NCBI RefSeq assembly: GCF_028705895.1
Contig: NZ_JAQWCQ010000029.1
Span: 1 to 44,730, forward strand
From: Massilibacteroides sp.
Lineage (GTDB): Bacteria; Bacteroidota; Bacteroidia; Bacteroidales; Tannerellaceae
DNA length: 44,730 nt
Direction: 5' to 3'
Below, piece by piece: positions 5,838-15,535 of the stretch. Position 1 is the first letter of the stretch. Each line of letters starts with the position of its first letter. A program made the position numbers and the translations under genes. The notes under the pieces were generated by a model, which saw only the letters and a list, made by a program, of their open reading frames with translations, was not told where the DNA came from and ran no database searches.

Positions 5838-6364
5838 TTTTCAATCATTACATTTGAATCAGCGGCTAAAAGTGCTTCATGTTCCTGAAGTAAGGCTACA
5901 AAATAAAGGTAAACAAGCCCATTTTTTACATAATAATAAGCCCTGTTTAATTCCATCAATCCCTTCACATGACTTACTAATCCGATATAGTTCATATTTG
6001 AGAAAACAACACCCTGCGGAATTGTAACCCTAACCGGTAAATTCAATCCGTTATCATGCCAAGTCAAATCCGACATAATCTCAAAATCGCTATCTGTTAA
6101 TCCGTGTTTTTCTTTCAGATAGTTTACAAATTTTGTCAAATTAATAATCGGGTTATCATTGAAATCTGATTGAAAATCCCTGAATGTTTCATCTATAACG
6201 TACATAGGACTTTCGTTTGCCTGCAACTTTTCGTAAAAGTCCGCAAAATTAAACGTCATTGCGTTGTTATTTTCTAATACTATCAATAAATCATCGGCAT
6301 TTCTTGACAATTTATTCAGCTTAATTCCTTTGCCTTCATTGGCATTTTTTATTTTTATATACAT
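5834..6364 (-). CDS. Hypothetical protein at the end of the tail module
   Basis: Encodes 176 residues without membrane segments. The N-terminal 50 residues look strand-rich, and the rest mixes helices (FVNYLKEKHGL, HVKGLMELNRAYYYV). It lies between the tail-fibre genes and the membrane genes, so it could be a minor virion or fibre-associated protein. No recognised motif. Confidence 0.5.
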   Translation of the reverse strand: MYIKIKNANEGKGIKLNKLSRNADDLLIVLENNNAMTFNFADFYEKLQANESPMYVIDETFRDFQSDFNDNPIINLTKFVNYLKEKHGLTDSDFEIMSDLTWHDNGLNLPVRVTIPQGVVFSNMNYIGLVSHVKGLMELNRAYYYVKNGLVYLYFVALLQEHEALLAADSNVMIEK

Positions 6365-6371
6365 ATTATTT

Positions 6372-6950
6372 TTATTGAATTGTTTCAGATAATGAACCTA
6401 ATCTATCTTTTTTTATATGACAGTCTATAAAGGTAATATATACCTCGCTTGCGTATTCGTTTGCCGAAGCTGCTATTCTTGTAAGCCTACATTTATAAAC
6501 GGTTGAAACGGTTGTATTGACTGCCGGTATTGAGCCTACCTCAAAATATCTGTGATAAGTGTTATCGTTAGTTGCTACGGTATGCTCATGACTGAACGGG
6601 CTGCCGGTCGGAACCGCAAAAGCCGCATCGATAGGGGCTGCAATAACATCCAATTTAAATTTAAATTTATCCCCGATATTGGTCGTATTCGGTAAGGTAT
6701 AATGAAAATGCACATCTAAAGTTGATGAAAGTTTCATTGAATGGGTACTTTGAATATCAAAATCAATGTAATTATTCAAAGCGAATCCCAATGTGTTAAA
6801 CGTAATTCCACCACCTACTCCAAATGCATACGCGCGCGCGTTAGGATAATTTGCAGCCGGTAATTTTACGGTATTAATCCCGATTTGCAAATCATCGTAA
6901 ACCGTATCAGGTAATAGAATTTGTCCAAATTTCTCTATTTTTTGAGCCAT
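6372..6950 (-). CDS. Probable tail-tip or receptor-binding associated protein
   Basis: Encodes 192 residues from ATG 6950, which shares its A with the TAA of the fibre gene (TAATG), so the two are coupled; an upstream ATG at 6965 would overlap the fibre gene. The protein is strand-rich with many N, T and A residues and few charges, typical of virion surface proteins. Its place directly after the collagen-like fibre suggests a partner or chaperone. Confidence 0.5.
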   Translation of the reverse strand: MAQKIEKFGQILLPDTVYDDLQIGINTVKLPAANYPNARAYAFGVGGGITFNTLGFALNNYIDFDIQSTHSMKLSSTLDVHFHYTLPNTTNIGDKFKFKLDVIAAPIDAAFAVPTGSPFSHEHTVATNDNTYHRYFEVGSIPAVNTTVSTVYKCRLTRIAASANEYASEVYITFIDCHIKKDRLGSLSETIQ

Positions 6951-8536
6951 TATTTTTGCCTCCAAATTTTAGCCGTATTATCGGCCACGATTGTTAATAC
7001 TTCATTTAAAGCTGAGAAAGTGAATGTCCCGGTGCCGTTGTCAAACACATCTGAGCCGGTGCAAATCAATGTCGGTACGTTTGCAAAGTTAATTACTTTG
7101 AAATAATATTCCTGTCCGTCATTGGTTGCAGATATTGCCGGCAAAGTTCCATCCACGCCGGTAGAAGTGCAATCAATCCAAAAGCCGTCATCTATTGCTG
7201 TTATTGTGTAATCGGCTGTTTTGGTTGAGTATGCTTTTCGGTTTCCGAAGGTTCGCAAAGCCCCGTTTATTTGGAGCGTTTGTGATGCTTTGGTTGCGTC
7301 AAATGTGCCTACAATAAGGGAGTTTGCAAGTTCACCGGATGTATTAGTACGCCCTTGATTGTCAATTATCAATTTATTACCTGTTGATGGTGTTTGATAT
7401 CTACCACTATAATATCCGATAAATACATTACCGCTTCCTGTTTGTATAGAATTACCGGATTGCCTTCCCAAAAAAACATTATTATTTCCAGAAATTAAAT
7501 TTAATCCACAATTTCCGATAATTGTATTTGACGTCCCGTCTTTAATTGTACCCCCTGCATTTATACCTACAAAACAATTATATTGTTCGGTTGTTGCAGC
7601 AGTATGTGAGTTCATAGTCCCTACATAAGTTGAATTTCTGGAGTTATTATATAAAGCATATAGGTTATTATACTTAATTGCCCCGTTCCCATCCACATGA
7701 AAACACTTTACCGGTGTTCCAGTCCCCTCAAACAGCTGAAAAATATCGTTTGTCCCTGTTTGGGTTGACTTGCCTTTTATCACCCCCGCAACCTCGTCAG
7801 TATCTACATAGGTAGTGCCGGCAGTATCTTTTATTTCGGCATGTGAATGGCTTGTGATCGTTCCGGTCAACACGCTTTCAATTGCCGCTTTAGTGACGTA
7901 ATCGGTAATGAGAAAAAGGTTTGTCCATGCAATATCGGTATCGTATTTCCATTGAACATATCCAGAATCTACCCGCAATTGTACTTCTTTTCCGTCCGTT
8001 CCGTTAGTCCCGTCATCCCCTTTTAAATCAATTTTGGCATTTAGAATTGTGATCGTGCTTGAATCATCTTTTACAAAAACCAAATCATCCCCAACAAATG
8101 AAGCACTGACAGGGGTCGCCCCGTCATCTCCATCCGTTCCGTTGGTTCCATCCGTGCCATCCGTACCGGGATCACCTTTTAAATCTATCTTTGCATTTGT
8201 TAAGGTTACCGTACTCGAATCATCCAAAACAAATACCATATCATTTGAAACGAAAGAAACAGAAACGGCTTGCGCACCCGTATCACCTTTATCTCCGGTA
8301 TCGCCTTTATCACCTTTATCTCCGGTATTACCTTTTACTCCCTGTATTCCTTGTATTCCTTGAATGCCTTGTATACCCTGAATACCTTGATCGCCTTTAT
8401 CACCTTTGGCACCGGTTGCACCGGGATCACCCTTTACACCCTGATTAGCCACGACAATATTAACTTCTTCCTGAGTTTCGGTTACTCCGATATTGACCTG
8501 AGCGGGTTGCGTTATTTGAATGATTACTTCTTCCAT
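6950..8536 (-). CDS. Collagen-like tail fibre
   Basis: Encodes 528 residues. G-X-Y triplets run through residues 33-89 (including [10 protein letters not shown]), 120-140 and 172-183, forming trimeric collagen-like shafts. A domain around [18 protein letters not shown] (residues 92-118) is repeated at 144-170. Residues about 320-390 hold NVFLGRQSG and NVFIGYYSG turns like those of YadA-type trimeric heads, and the C-terminal 80 residues resemble the C-terminus of the 154-residue protein at 8930. It is the likely receptor-binding fibre. Confidence 0.8.
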   Translation of the reverse strand: MEEVIIQITQPAQVNIGVTETQEEVNIVVANQGVKGDPGATGAKGDKGDQGIQGIQGIQGIQGIQGVKGNTGDKGDKGDTGDKGDTGAQAVSVSFVSNDMVFVLDDSSTVTLTNAKIDLKGDPGTDGTDGTNGTDGDDGATPVSASFVGDDLVFVKDDSSTITILNAKIDLKGDDGTNGTDGKEVQLRVDSGYVQWKYDTDIAWTNLFLITDYVTKAAIESVLTGTITSHSHAEIKDTAGTTYVDTDEVAGVIKGKSTQTGTNDIFQLFEGTGTPVKCFHVDGNGAIKYNNLYALYNNSRNSTYVGTMNSHTAATTEQYNCFVGINAGGTIKDGTSNTIIGNCGLNLISGNNNVFLGRQSGNSIQTGSGNVFIGYYSGRYQTPSTGNKLIIDNQGRTNTSGELANSLIVGTFDATKASQTLQINGALRTFGNRKAYSTKTADYTITAIDDGFWIDCTSTGVDGTLPAISATNDGQEYYFKVINFANVPTLICTGSDVFDNGTGTFTFSALNEVLTIVADNTAKIWRQK

Positions 8537-8901
8537 TATAGTTTAGATGTATCGTTTACGACATTCATCGTGCCCCCAAAGTAGGTATGCACTTCACCGC
8601 TTGCAAAAGTAATCTGACAATCATAATAATATACTCCTACCGGAAATGAGCAAAGAAAAGCAGAAATAGTGAATTTCCCGCCGGCTGCATCCGTTACCGT
8701 CATTCCTGAGGTTGTAGTGATTGTCTTTATTACCGTTCCGTTCGCATTGCCAACCCTGAATTGAATCAAAAAGGTGGCACTGACCAAAGATATTGCAACC
8801 CCGTCCTCATCGGTCAAAGCGAATTGCCGAGCCGAAAAAGTATCGCCTTTAAGTTGGTTAGCGAAGTTATAAATCTTGAAATATTTAGTTTCTTGTATCA
8901 T
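8536..8901 (-). CDS. BppU-like baseplate or fibre-anchor protein
   Basis: Encodes 121 residues, strand-rich. The pattern of an N-terminal [17 protein letters not shown] segment followed by an Ig-like sandwich ([30 protein letters not shown]) resembles the small upper-baseplate N-domains found next to fibre genes in many siphoviruses. It overlaps the fibre start by one base. Assignment is by pattern. Confidence 0.5.
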   Translation of the reverse strand: MIQETKYFKIYNFANQLKGDTFSARQFALTDEDGVAISLVSATFLIQFRVGNANGTVIKTITTTSGMTVTDAAGGKFTISAFLCSFPVGVYYYDCQITFASGEVHTYFGGTMNVVNDTSKL

Positions 8902-8929
8902 AGCCTGTCTGTTATTGTAGTTGTTGCCA

Positions 8930-9394
8930 TTATCCTAAATTAGTAGATGAAAATATTATCCATTTTTTTATGGAATTAATTGCCACAAATAAATGCGATG
9001 AATGCCCTGTAATACTATATGTGTTTACATTTGATGTTTCAAATATAACATCTGACCCAGTACGATTTACCGTTATAGTACCTGCATTAGCATTTTTAAA
9101 ATATAATTGCATACCGTCATTAGATTCTGAAATTGCCGGTAATGTTATTATTACCTCATGCGCTGCTAAAATATGATAATATCCTGATGTACTGGGTGTA
9201 AATGATTCATCATTTATATAATTAACTGACATTGATGAATCACTACCTCCGATTAATAATTGCAATTGGCTCAAAAGCAGCCCGTAACTCCTTTTATTCA
9301 AGTCGCTTTCTTTGCCGATTTCAATTGAATAATCCGTAAGGTCGGTTATTTCTGCCGCTGTTTTTTTGGCAATTTCAGGTATCCTATAATTCAT
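8930..9394 (-). CDS. Short tail-fibre paralogue
   Basis: Encodes 154 residues. A helical N-terminus (residues 1-55) precedes a beta domain whose LPAISESNDGMQLYFKN parallels [17 protein letters not shown] in the fibre at 6950. The two proteins thus share a C-terminal tip domain on different stalks, probably by duplication. It is likely a second tip or adapter subunit. Confidence 0.55.
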   Translation of the reverse strand: MNYRIPEIAKKTAAEITDLTDYSIEIGKESDLNKRSYGLLLSQLQLLIGGSDSSMSVNYINDESFTPSTSGYYHILAAHEVIITLPAISESNDGMQLYFKNANAGTITVNRTGSDVIFETSNVNTYSITGHSSHLFVAINSIKKWIIFSSTNLG

Positions 9395-9403
9395 TTTTTT
9401 GGT

Positions 9404-9838
9404 TTATGTTATTCGTAAATTTCCTAATTCGTCAATACTTCTATATACCGGCATATTTACAGATATGTCAAAAAATAAATCCGTATAATAAACCGTTCCG
9501 TCAACGTCTATTTTATATCTGTATAGTTTATTTATTTCACCGAGCGACTCAGGAGATGCCTGTTTAAGTGCGTATGTCATTCCGTTCCCATCGGCAGTCA
9601 CAAATCCTGTTATCTCCGTAGAACTGACCACACTTATAATCCCATTGCCTTTCAATTGATTGGTATCCAATTCATCGAGGTATACGGTTACAGTCGTACC
9701 GGTTGCATCGAGATTGAATCCAGGTAGTTTTTTGCCGTTATCGTATAAAACCAAAATAGAAAAATCAAAGTTATTTCGATATCCTGTTTTTTGGCTTTCT
9801 GTCTGACTTGATGTGTATATTTTTAAAAATCCGTTCAT
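9404..9838 (-). CDS. Minor tail protein
   Basis: Encodes 144 residues, strand-rich (GTTVTVYLDEL, GIISVVSSTEITGFV). It overlaps the end of the large tail protein gene by four bases, which implies coupled expression and a shared structure. No family was recognised. Confidence 0.5.
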   Translation of the reverse strand: MNGFLKIYTSSQTESQKTGYRNNFDFSILVLYDNGKKLPGFNLDATGTTVTVYLDELDTNQLKGNGIISVVSSTEITGFVTADGNGMTYALKQASPESLGEINKLYRYKIDVDGTVYYTDLFFDISVNMPVYRSIDELGNLRIT

Positions 9839-11601
9839 GCTTTTAGAATTATTTCGCCTATTGTATTTGGGGCGTTCATTGATATTTGGTCTATTTCCGT
9901 ATCTTCATCAAAAATTGAAACGTAGTCTGTAAAATCAAAATCTGTTATGATATTGTCAATCGGAATTGTTAGCTTGTATTTGTTTCTTTTTTTCAATCTG
10001 TAAGCCGCCGCCGTTGTAGTTCCACCGTTAACCGTCATGTTTGAATCCGGTAAGTCGCATAGATAGTACCTTGCTATATAAGACCATGATAACTCGGTAT
10101 TATTGGAAGGTGCTCCGGTTACTATTCCATTTGGATTCCTTACATAGTCTTTGCCGCTTGTCTGCATCGCCGCAATTATCACGATGTTATTATTGTCGGT
10201 TTCTGAATAAACATCATGTCTACGGTAAGCGATATCGTCAAGGTCAACAAATACCTGATTATCCCGCCATTCTTTTACGGCATCTGTTGTTAATATATCG
10301 GGAAAAACTGCATCCGTACCGACAAAATCAATACTCCTGCTTTCGTTTTCGTTTCGTATTATCCTACATTCCGGCGGGTCTTTTTCGTAAAGATTAGCCC
10401 ATCGTGAAAAACAATGTCCCTTATAATTATTAAGGTCAGGGTTTGAAGTTCCAAATGTCCGTTGGCTTTTGTGTTCAACTTTAAGATAATATGTTCCTGA
10501 GCGGTTTTCGAGATACCAAAAGAAGCCCCTTAACGAAAGAAAATCAAAGATGGTTTTTAAAGATACCATAGTAACGGATGCCGGTACGTCTTTTTGAGTT
10601 CCGTCTACATCGGGTACGAAATCAGTTAAATTCATGACAAGCAAATGTCCATATAGTTTATCAGATGTAGTGCCGTTTTTTGTCATAGATTCACCGGTCA
10701 TTGACTTGAACGAATAAAAAGTATCTGTTGAAGTGCCAGAATTATCAACAGAGTAAGTCACGCCCATCTGTCCGATTAGATATGTGATAACTTGTGTTAT
10801 TTTTCTTGTTACCCCGGTATATTCAATAGGTGCGTTATAATAAAGGTTTGAACTGTTAACGATTGAACTCCACGGTTCGGGTGCGCCGTTATAAGTGTAT
10901 GTATTAGCACCTGACGGCCTTGTAAATATCGGATAAGTTACACCGTTAATGACTTCATCCTCTTTATATGTCCAACCCGAATCCGTTGTAGGTTCATAAG
11001 CAACTGAATCTATATAAAACCCTTTTCCTTTTTGTCTTAAATATATACAGTTCCCTTCATAATACCAATTTCCTGAGCCTATAGGGTCTTCATATGAAAA
11101 TGATATCGAAATAGATGAAATATCCCACCCCGATAATCCTAAATTGGCATTTACGGCAGTATTGTTATTCAATCTTTTATCTGTATATGCTACGGTCTGA
11201 GTTTCATAAGTAATAAACGAAGGCAAAAAATAAAGGTCATTTGATTCGGTTGTTATCGTAGTGATATCATATTCCTTATCGTAATTTTCCCACCCGGCCG
11301 CCGTGTATTCGGTTTTAGCCGTAATTTTTAAGTCAATTTGTCTTAATGATATATTTTCCTTACTTACTTCCGTAGTTGTTTCATCACATGTGAACATGGT
11401 AGTACCGGCACCGTAGCAGGTGATATCGTAGGTTGTCGCCGCTTTAAAAACATCGTAATCCGTACCCATCAGTTTTAACACCCCGCCAACTGAAAATACA
11501 GCCTTCCCGTCATTATTTTGATTTGAGAATTTCAAATCAGAATAATCGGGATTAAGCCATGTGGTCGTACTTCCAACTAATATTTTAAATTTCAAATTCA
11601 T
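9835..11601 (-). CDS. Tail-associated protein (Tal-like position)
   Basis: Encodes 588 residues rich in T, Y, N and D with no membrane segment. By order (tape measure, then a 380-residue protein, then this) it fills the slot of the tail-hub or tail-lysin protein of siphoviruses. I see no peptidase or glycosidase motif, so a purely structural hub is more likely. It overlaps its upstream neighbour by four bases. Confidence 0.6.
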   Translation of the reverse strand: MNLKFKILVGSTTTWLNPDYSDLKFSNQNNDGKAVFSVGGVLKLMGTDYDVFKAATTYDITCYGAGTTMFTCDETTTEVSKENISLRQIDLKITAKTEYTAAGWENYDKEYDITTITTESNDLYFLPSFITYETQTVAYTDKRLNNNTAVNANLGLSGWDISSISISFSYEDPIGSGNWYYEGNCIYLRQKGKGFYIDSVAYEPTTDSGWTYKEDEVINGVTYPIFTRPSGANTYTYNGAPEPWSSIVNSSNLYYNAPIEYTGVTRKITQVITYLIGQMGVTYSVDNSGTSTDTFYSFKSMTGESMTKNGTTSDKLYGHLLVMNLTDFVPDVDGTQKDVPASVTMVSLKTIFDFLSLRGFFWYLENRSGTYYLKVEHKSQRTFGTSNPDLNNYKGHCFSRWANLYEKDPPECRIIRNENESRSIDFVGTDAVFPDILTTDAVKEWRDNQVFVDLDDIAYRRHDVYSETDNNNIVIIAAMQTSGKDYVRNPNGIVTGAPSNNTELSWSYIARYYLCDLPDSNMTVNGGTTTAAAYRLKKRNKYKLTIPIDNIITDFDFTDYVSIFDEDTEIDQISMNAPNTIGEIILKA

Positions 11602-12740
11602 CTAAAAACGTTAACTGTTTTATTTGAGTACATTAGATTTATGTCAAATTCATACAAGTCAATAAGATTGGTATTTTCAACAGGCGAACTAATCCCGCCC
11701 ATCTGCATCGGTGTGTAAACTGTCGTACCGTCAGAAAGTGTGAAAGTCACTACGTTAGCTTTTGCATATTGCAGAAACTCTATTTTCCAAAGTTCTGATA
11801 ATGTTAGCCAAATTTTAAAATATGCCTTGTTTTTTGTGTTTATTTTTTGATTTTCGACTAATCCGTCTTCTAATTGAATCCCTTCAACCGGTGTTAACTG
11901 TTGGGATATTATCGGATTTATGAAGGTATAAATATTAAATGTCCACGTTAAGTCTGTAATACCGGTACGAGTGCCACGCCAGTCTGGCTCAAAGTCTATC
12001 AAAACATTATTCAACGTATAAATAAATGGAGGCGATTTATCAAAATCAAAATAAAAATAGACATAATCACTATCTTTATTATAACATATTAATTTATTTG
12101 GATAATTATGTGTATATAATGCATCAAATGTAGAATTATCAGTATGAACATAAAAAGCGTCACTAATAGCTACATTCGCATTTATTCCGTCTAATGCAAC
12201 CTTAAATGCAACCCAATGAGTTCCTGAATCATTATAATCATAAGTAGTTACATTTGAATATGCAAATGCAGGATTGACAACTTGAAAAGATAACGTATTG
12301 ACCTCTGTGGATGTTTCAGTGTTATAAGCCAAAACATTGTCGCTTGATAAATGATTGACTATTTCAGTATCATCATACCTATAAAATTGAATGGTATAAA
12401 CCACATTTAACGTGCCTTCTATTTTCTCATAGCTTACCGAAATATCACGTGCGACAAAGTTCTCGCCTGCCGTTGTGGTGATTGTCGTATAGGCCAAAGA
12501 TAATATTTGAACGTCAATATTACGTGCCATTATCACCTTGACCGAATAATAACGCCTTTTAATTGATTGGATTAACCTTGTTGAACGGACATTATCATAT
12601 GTAATCCCGAATCTTTGCGAAGTCGCTTGTGATTCCCACTTTGCCGGAAGTTCGGTAACTTCTTGTAAAAGTACCAAATCATCCTCAAATAAGAATGAAC
12701 CAAAAATATCGGGTATGTATTTTATTTTAAAAACATCCAT
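11598..12740 (-). CDS. Distal-tail (Dit-like) protein
   Basis: Encodes 380 residues. It is the first gene after the tape measure, the normal Dit position. The N-terminal 120 residues contain strands typical of a ring domain (RYYSVKVIMARNIDVQIL, ISVSYEKIEGTLNVVYTIQF). It has its own promoter directly upstream, so it likely starts a separate tail-tip transcript. Confidence 0.6.
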   Translation of the reverse strand: MDVFKIKYIPDIFGSFLFEDDLVLLQEVTELPAKWESQATSQRFGITYDNVRSTRLIQSIKRRYYSVKVIMARNIDVQILSLAYTTITTTAGENFVARDISVSYEKIEGTLNVVYTIQFYRYDDTEIVNHLSSDNVLAYNTETSTEVNTLSFQVVNPAFAYSNVTTYDYNDSGTHWVAFKVALDGINANVAISDAFYVHTDNSTFDALYTHNYPNKLICYNKDSDYVYFYFDFDKSPPFIYTLNNVLIDFEPDWRGTRTGITDLTWTFNIYTFINPIISQQLTPVEGIQLEDGLVENQKINTKNKAYFKIWLTLSELWKIEFLQYAKANVVTFTLSDGTTVYTPMQMGGISSPVENTNLIDLYEFDINLMYSNKTVNVFR

Positions 12741-12744
12741 GCTA

Positions 12745-12779
12745 CAAAGTTATAAAATTATTGTTATAAAACAACTTTT
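12745..12779 (-). promoter_or_regulatory. Tail-tip promoter overlapping an operator-like palindrome
   Basis: Minus strand: GTTG (12775-12772), spacer, TAACTTTG (12752-12745). The -33 part sits inside a 20-nt element (12760-12779) that is exactly repeated in inverted orientation at 24175-24194 and contains the palindrome TTGTT-TTAT-AACAA. A protein bound there would cover the promoter, so repression or late activation is plausible. Confidence 0.6.
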
Positions 12780-15535
12780 TAATTGTAAAATATCAAATGA
12801 TTTCCCTTAGATTCTTGAATTATTTTTCCGTTTGAATCCCTAATAATATCCCGTGACGTGTTCTTTTCAATACCCTCTAAGTGTTTTAATGCTTTTGGAT
12901 TGTCGTAAACCATAACACTATTCCCGTTAGTATAAGCCATTAAAGCGGCCGGTAACATTTCGGTTTTCCATGTCGGCATTATCTTTCTCATTTTAGCGGT
13001 TGTTTTAGCCGGGATAATCCCTTCACCTTCATCAGCCCAAATCGGAATAGTATCGGTTCCTTTTGGATTATTTCCCCTTTCAAGATATTCCGTTCCGGTT
13101 GCATATTTTGCGCTTGAGATATTGGATATTTGAACCGCTCCTAAAGCTGCCATTGCTATCGTTTGCGCCAATTTTATCCAATAATTACCCCCATCCTGTG
13201 ACCATATCTGCATGATTGCGCTTGCAAGGTTTATAGTTGCCTCAATTTTTGCCATTCTTTGAGCTTTCTCTTTGGCTTTCTTTTGTTCGGCTAAATTCTT
13301 TGTTAGATATTCTTGTTCTGCTTTCAATTGGTCTTCTAATGCTTTTTTTCTTGAAAGGTCGTAAGCCTGTCCACTTGCCTGAACTTCTGCAATCCTATCT
13401 AATTCGGCTTCTAATTCTCCCTTAATTCCGTCAATCCGTTCTTCTGACTTACCGACTAATTCATCATATTTATCTATTTGCTTTTGAAGAAAATCATTGT
13501 AAACAGCTGAGAATTGCGCCCATGTTTCTGTCAATGCTTTTGCCGCTTGTTCTCCTGTTTTACCACCTCCAAAAAGACGTTCTAATAATGAACCGTCACC
13601 GTTTAATAATTGATTTATGTAATTTTTAAATTTTGTTGTTTCGGTTCCGGTTAATTTTTGTAATTCATTAAACTGTTTTTCGATATCATCTTTTAATGGA
13701 ATTATTGTATTTCTTATTTCAGGTGCAGAAACAGATAACAATCTCTCCCCTCCCTTCCCGAATACGTTTTCTTTCTCTTGTGCAAAGTCTTCGATGCTTT
13801 TTGTGGCCTTTTCAAAACTATCAGCCATATCGTTCACGTCATCGCCAATATCTTTAAATGCGCTTGTTTGCGCTTCTTGAATCAATAGATTAAGAGCAGT
13901 TGCAAAGTCGGTAGCTGAAATTTCGCCCTTCTCAAATTGTGATTTCAGTTTATTAAAATCCTTTAATACTCCCGCCTTTGCTTCATCTGATAATGCATTG
14001 AAAGATTTAGTAAGTTCGTCAACTCTTTCACGTACTTTGCCGGCTCGTGCCGCTTCTTCACTTTCAAGAATACCTAAGAATCTGAGTATTTCCCTATATC
14101 CTTTTATTAATAGAGAATTGTATGAAATCAAAGCCCTTAACGGACTAATCATTTTCTTTAATGAATTACCGACTCTATCTAACCATCCTGGAGTTTCTTT
14201 AGTCGTGTCGTTTGTTGATTTAAAAGCCTTTGATAAATCCATTACCAATTTAATCGGCTCTGCTAACTCTCCGACAACCGACCCTAATTCTTTAAAAGCC
14301 GCCAATGAAATTCGTTTAAACGAAACCATTATCGGGATGAGGTCTTTGCCTATGTCCTCTTTAATGTTTTCGATTTGGTTTTCCATTATTGTCATCTTGC
14401 CGATATCGGTTTTAGCTAATTCGGCATTCATGTCTCCAACCCTATCCTTAATAATCTTTGTCAATAATGCAGCCCGTTGTGATTCATCCCCAAATTTCAA
14501 CATTTTACTTTCGAAATCTGTCAAAGTTACACCCATCTTTTTTAAAGCCGCATCGCTTCCGTTCATCGCCTTACCTAACGCCTTTGAAAGTGCAATTGCA
14601 TCCTCTTCGGTTGCGTTATATCCTTTTTGTTGAGCCAATAAGTCACCGATTGCCGGGATGAGTTGCTTTATAGTTCCGACCCGCTTAACCGATAATGAAA
14701 GTTGTTGCGCCCCGGCCACCAATACATCCCCATCTACAACACCCTGCTCTTGTGTAACATTTGCCAAATCTATGACTGATTGAACTTGTTCTTTTGTTGC
14801 ACCCGTTCGCTTTTGTAGAATTACGGTTAGTTTTTCTTCTTGTAATATGGATGTTTTGGCAAGGTCAATATATTCTTTTGCCGCTCTAGATAGGCTTCTT
14901 ATTGCACCGATTGCCGCTGATAATCCGACAAATCCCAAAGCAAAAGATTTTAAAGAGGCTAATCCTTCTTTAAGTGAATATGTGTAACCCCCGACTTCTT
15001 GACGTGTATCTCTTACAGCCCGACCGTTTTCAATCAATTTATTATTGACGGATGCAAGTTCACTCGTTATCTTTTTATATTTATCGGAAGTCGTATCTAA
15101 TGTATTGCGCAAAGCTGTTAACGCTGCCTGTTTTTTGCGCAAATCGTTTATAGATTTTGCTTCTAAATTGGCATATTTTTCAATTAATGCATTTTGTTTT
15201 GCCTGTTGGGAAATCTCTTTTTGTTGTAATTTTAAATGTTCGTTCTTTGTTTGAATTTCTAAATTTAGACTTTTGTTTATCTTATCTATTCTTTCAGCTT
15301 CTTTCTTTTGAAATGCCTCTTTTTCTTTCTGAATTCGTAATACTTCTTTTTCAATGTCAGATAATTTTGCATTTTTAACACCTAACCCCTCTAATTCTTT
15401 TTGAAGAGCTTCAATCGTTATTTTACCTTTTTCAAATTGTTCAAATACACTTCCTGATGCCGATTTTAATTTATTAATCGAATCCTTTAGTTCATTGCTT
15501 CTTTTAATTATATCGTCCCATTGAATGAGTGCCAT
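12779..15535 (-). CDS. Tail tape measure protein
   Basis: Encodes 918 residues, the longest gene here. Residues 1-185 are a coiled coil, a hydrophobic stretch follows at about 195-218 (FALGFVGLSAAIGAIRSL), coiled coils recur at about 480-700, and a second hydrophobic region lies near 795-830. This is the standard tape-measure layout; the length suggests a tail of roughly 130-140 nm using the usual 1.5 angstrom per residue rule. The C-terminal tail (KTTAKMRKIMP) resembles ends seen in other Bacteroidota phages. Confidence 0.9.
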   Translation of the reverse strand: MALIQWDDIIKRSNELKDSINKLKSASGSVFEQFEKGKITIEALQKELEGLGVKNAKLSDIEKEVLRIQKEKEAFQKKEAERIDKINKSLNLEIQTKNEHLKLQQKEISQQAKQNALIEKYANLEAKSINDLRKKQAALTALRNTLDTTSDKYKKITSELASVNNKLIENGRAVRDTRQEVGGYTYSLKEGLASLKSFALGFVGLSAAIGAIRSLSRAAKEYIDLAKTSILQEEKLTVILQKRTGATKEQVQSVIDLANVTQEQGVVDGDVLVAGAQQLSLSVKRVGTIKQLIPAIGDLLAQQKGYNATEEDAIALSKALGKAMNGSDAALKKMGVTLTDFESKMLKFGDESQRAALLTKIIKDRVGDMNAELAKTDIGKMTIMENQIENIKEDIGKDLIPIMVSFKRISLAAFKELGSVVGELAEPIKLVMDLSKAFKSTNDTTKETPGWLDRVGNSLKKMISPLRALISYNSLLIKGYREILRFLGILESEEAARAGKVRERVDELTKSFNALSDEAKAGVLKDFNKLKSQFEKGEISATDFATALNLLIQEAQTSAFKDIGDDVNDMADSFEKATKSIEDFAQEKENVFGKGGERLLSVSAPEIRNTIIPLKDDIEKQFNELQKLTGTETTKFKNYINQLLNGDGSLLERLFGGGKTGEQAAKALTETWAQFSAVYNDFLQKQIDKYDELVGKSEERIDGIKGELEAELDRIAEVQASGQAYDLSRKKALEDQLKAEQEYLTKNLAEQKKAKEKAQRMAKIEATINLASAIMQIWSQDGGNYWIKLAQTIAMAALGAVQISNISSAKYATGTEYLERGNNPKGTDTIPIWADEGEGIIPAKTTAKMRKIMPTWKTEMLPAALMAYTNGNSVMVYDNPKALKHLEGIEKNTSRDIIRDSNGKIIQESKGNHLIFYN

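Noticed and set aside
8034-8584. Several plus-strand frames rich in L, Y and S
   Set aside because: They are shadows of the collagen-coding repeats in the fibre gene.
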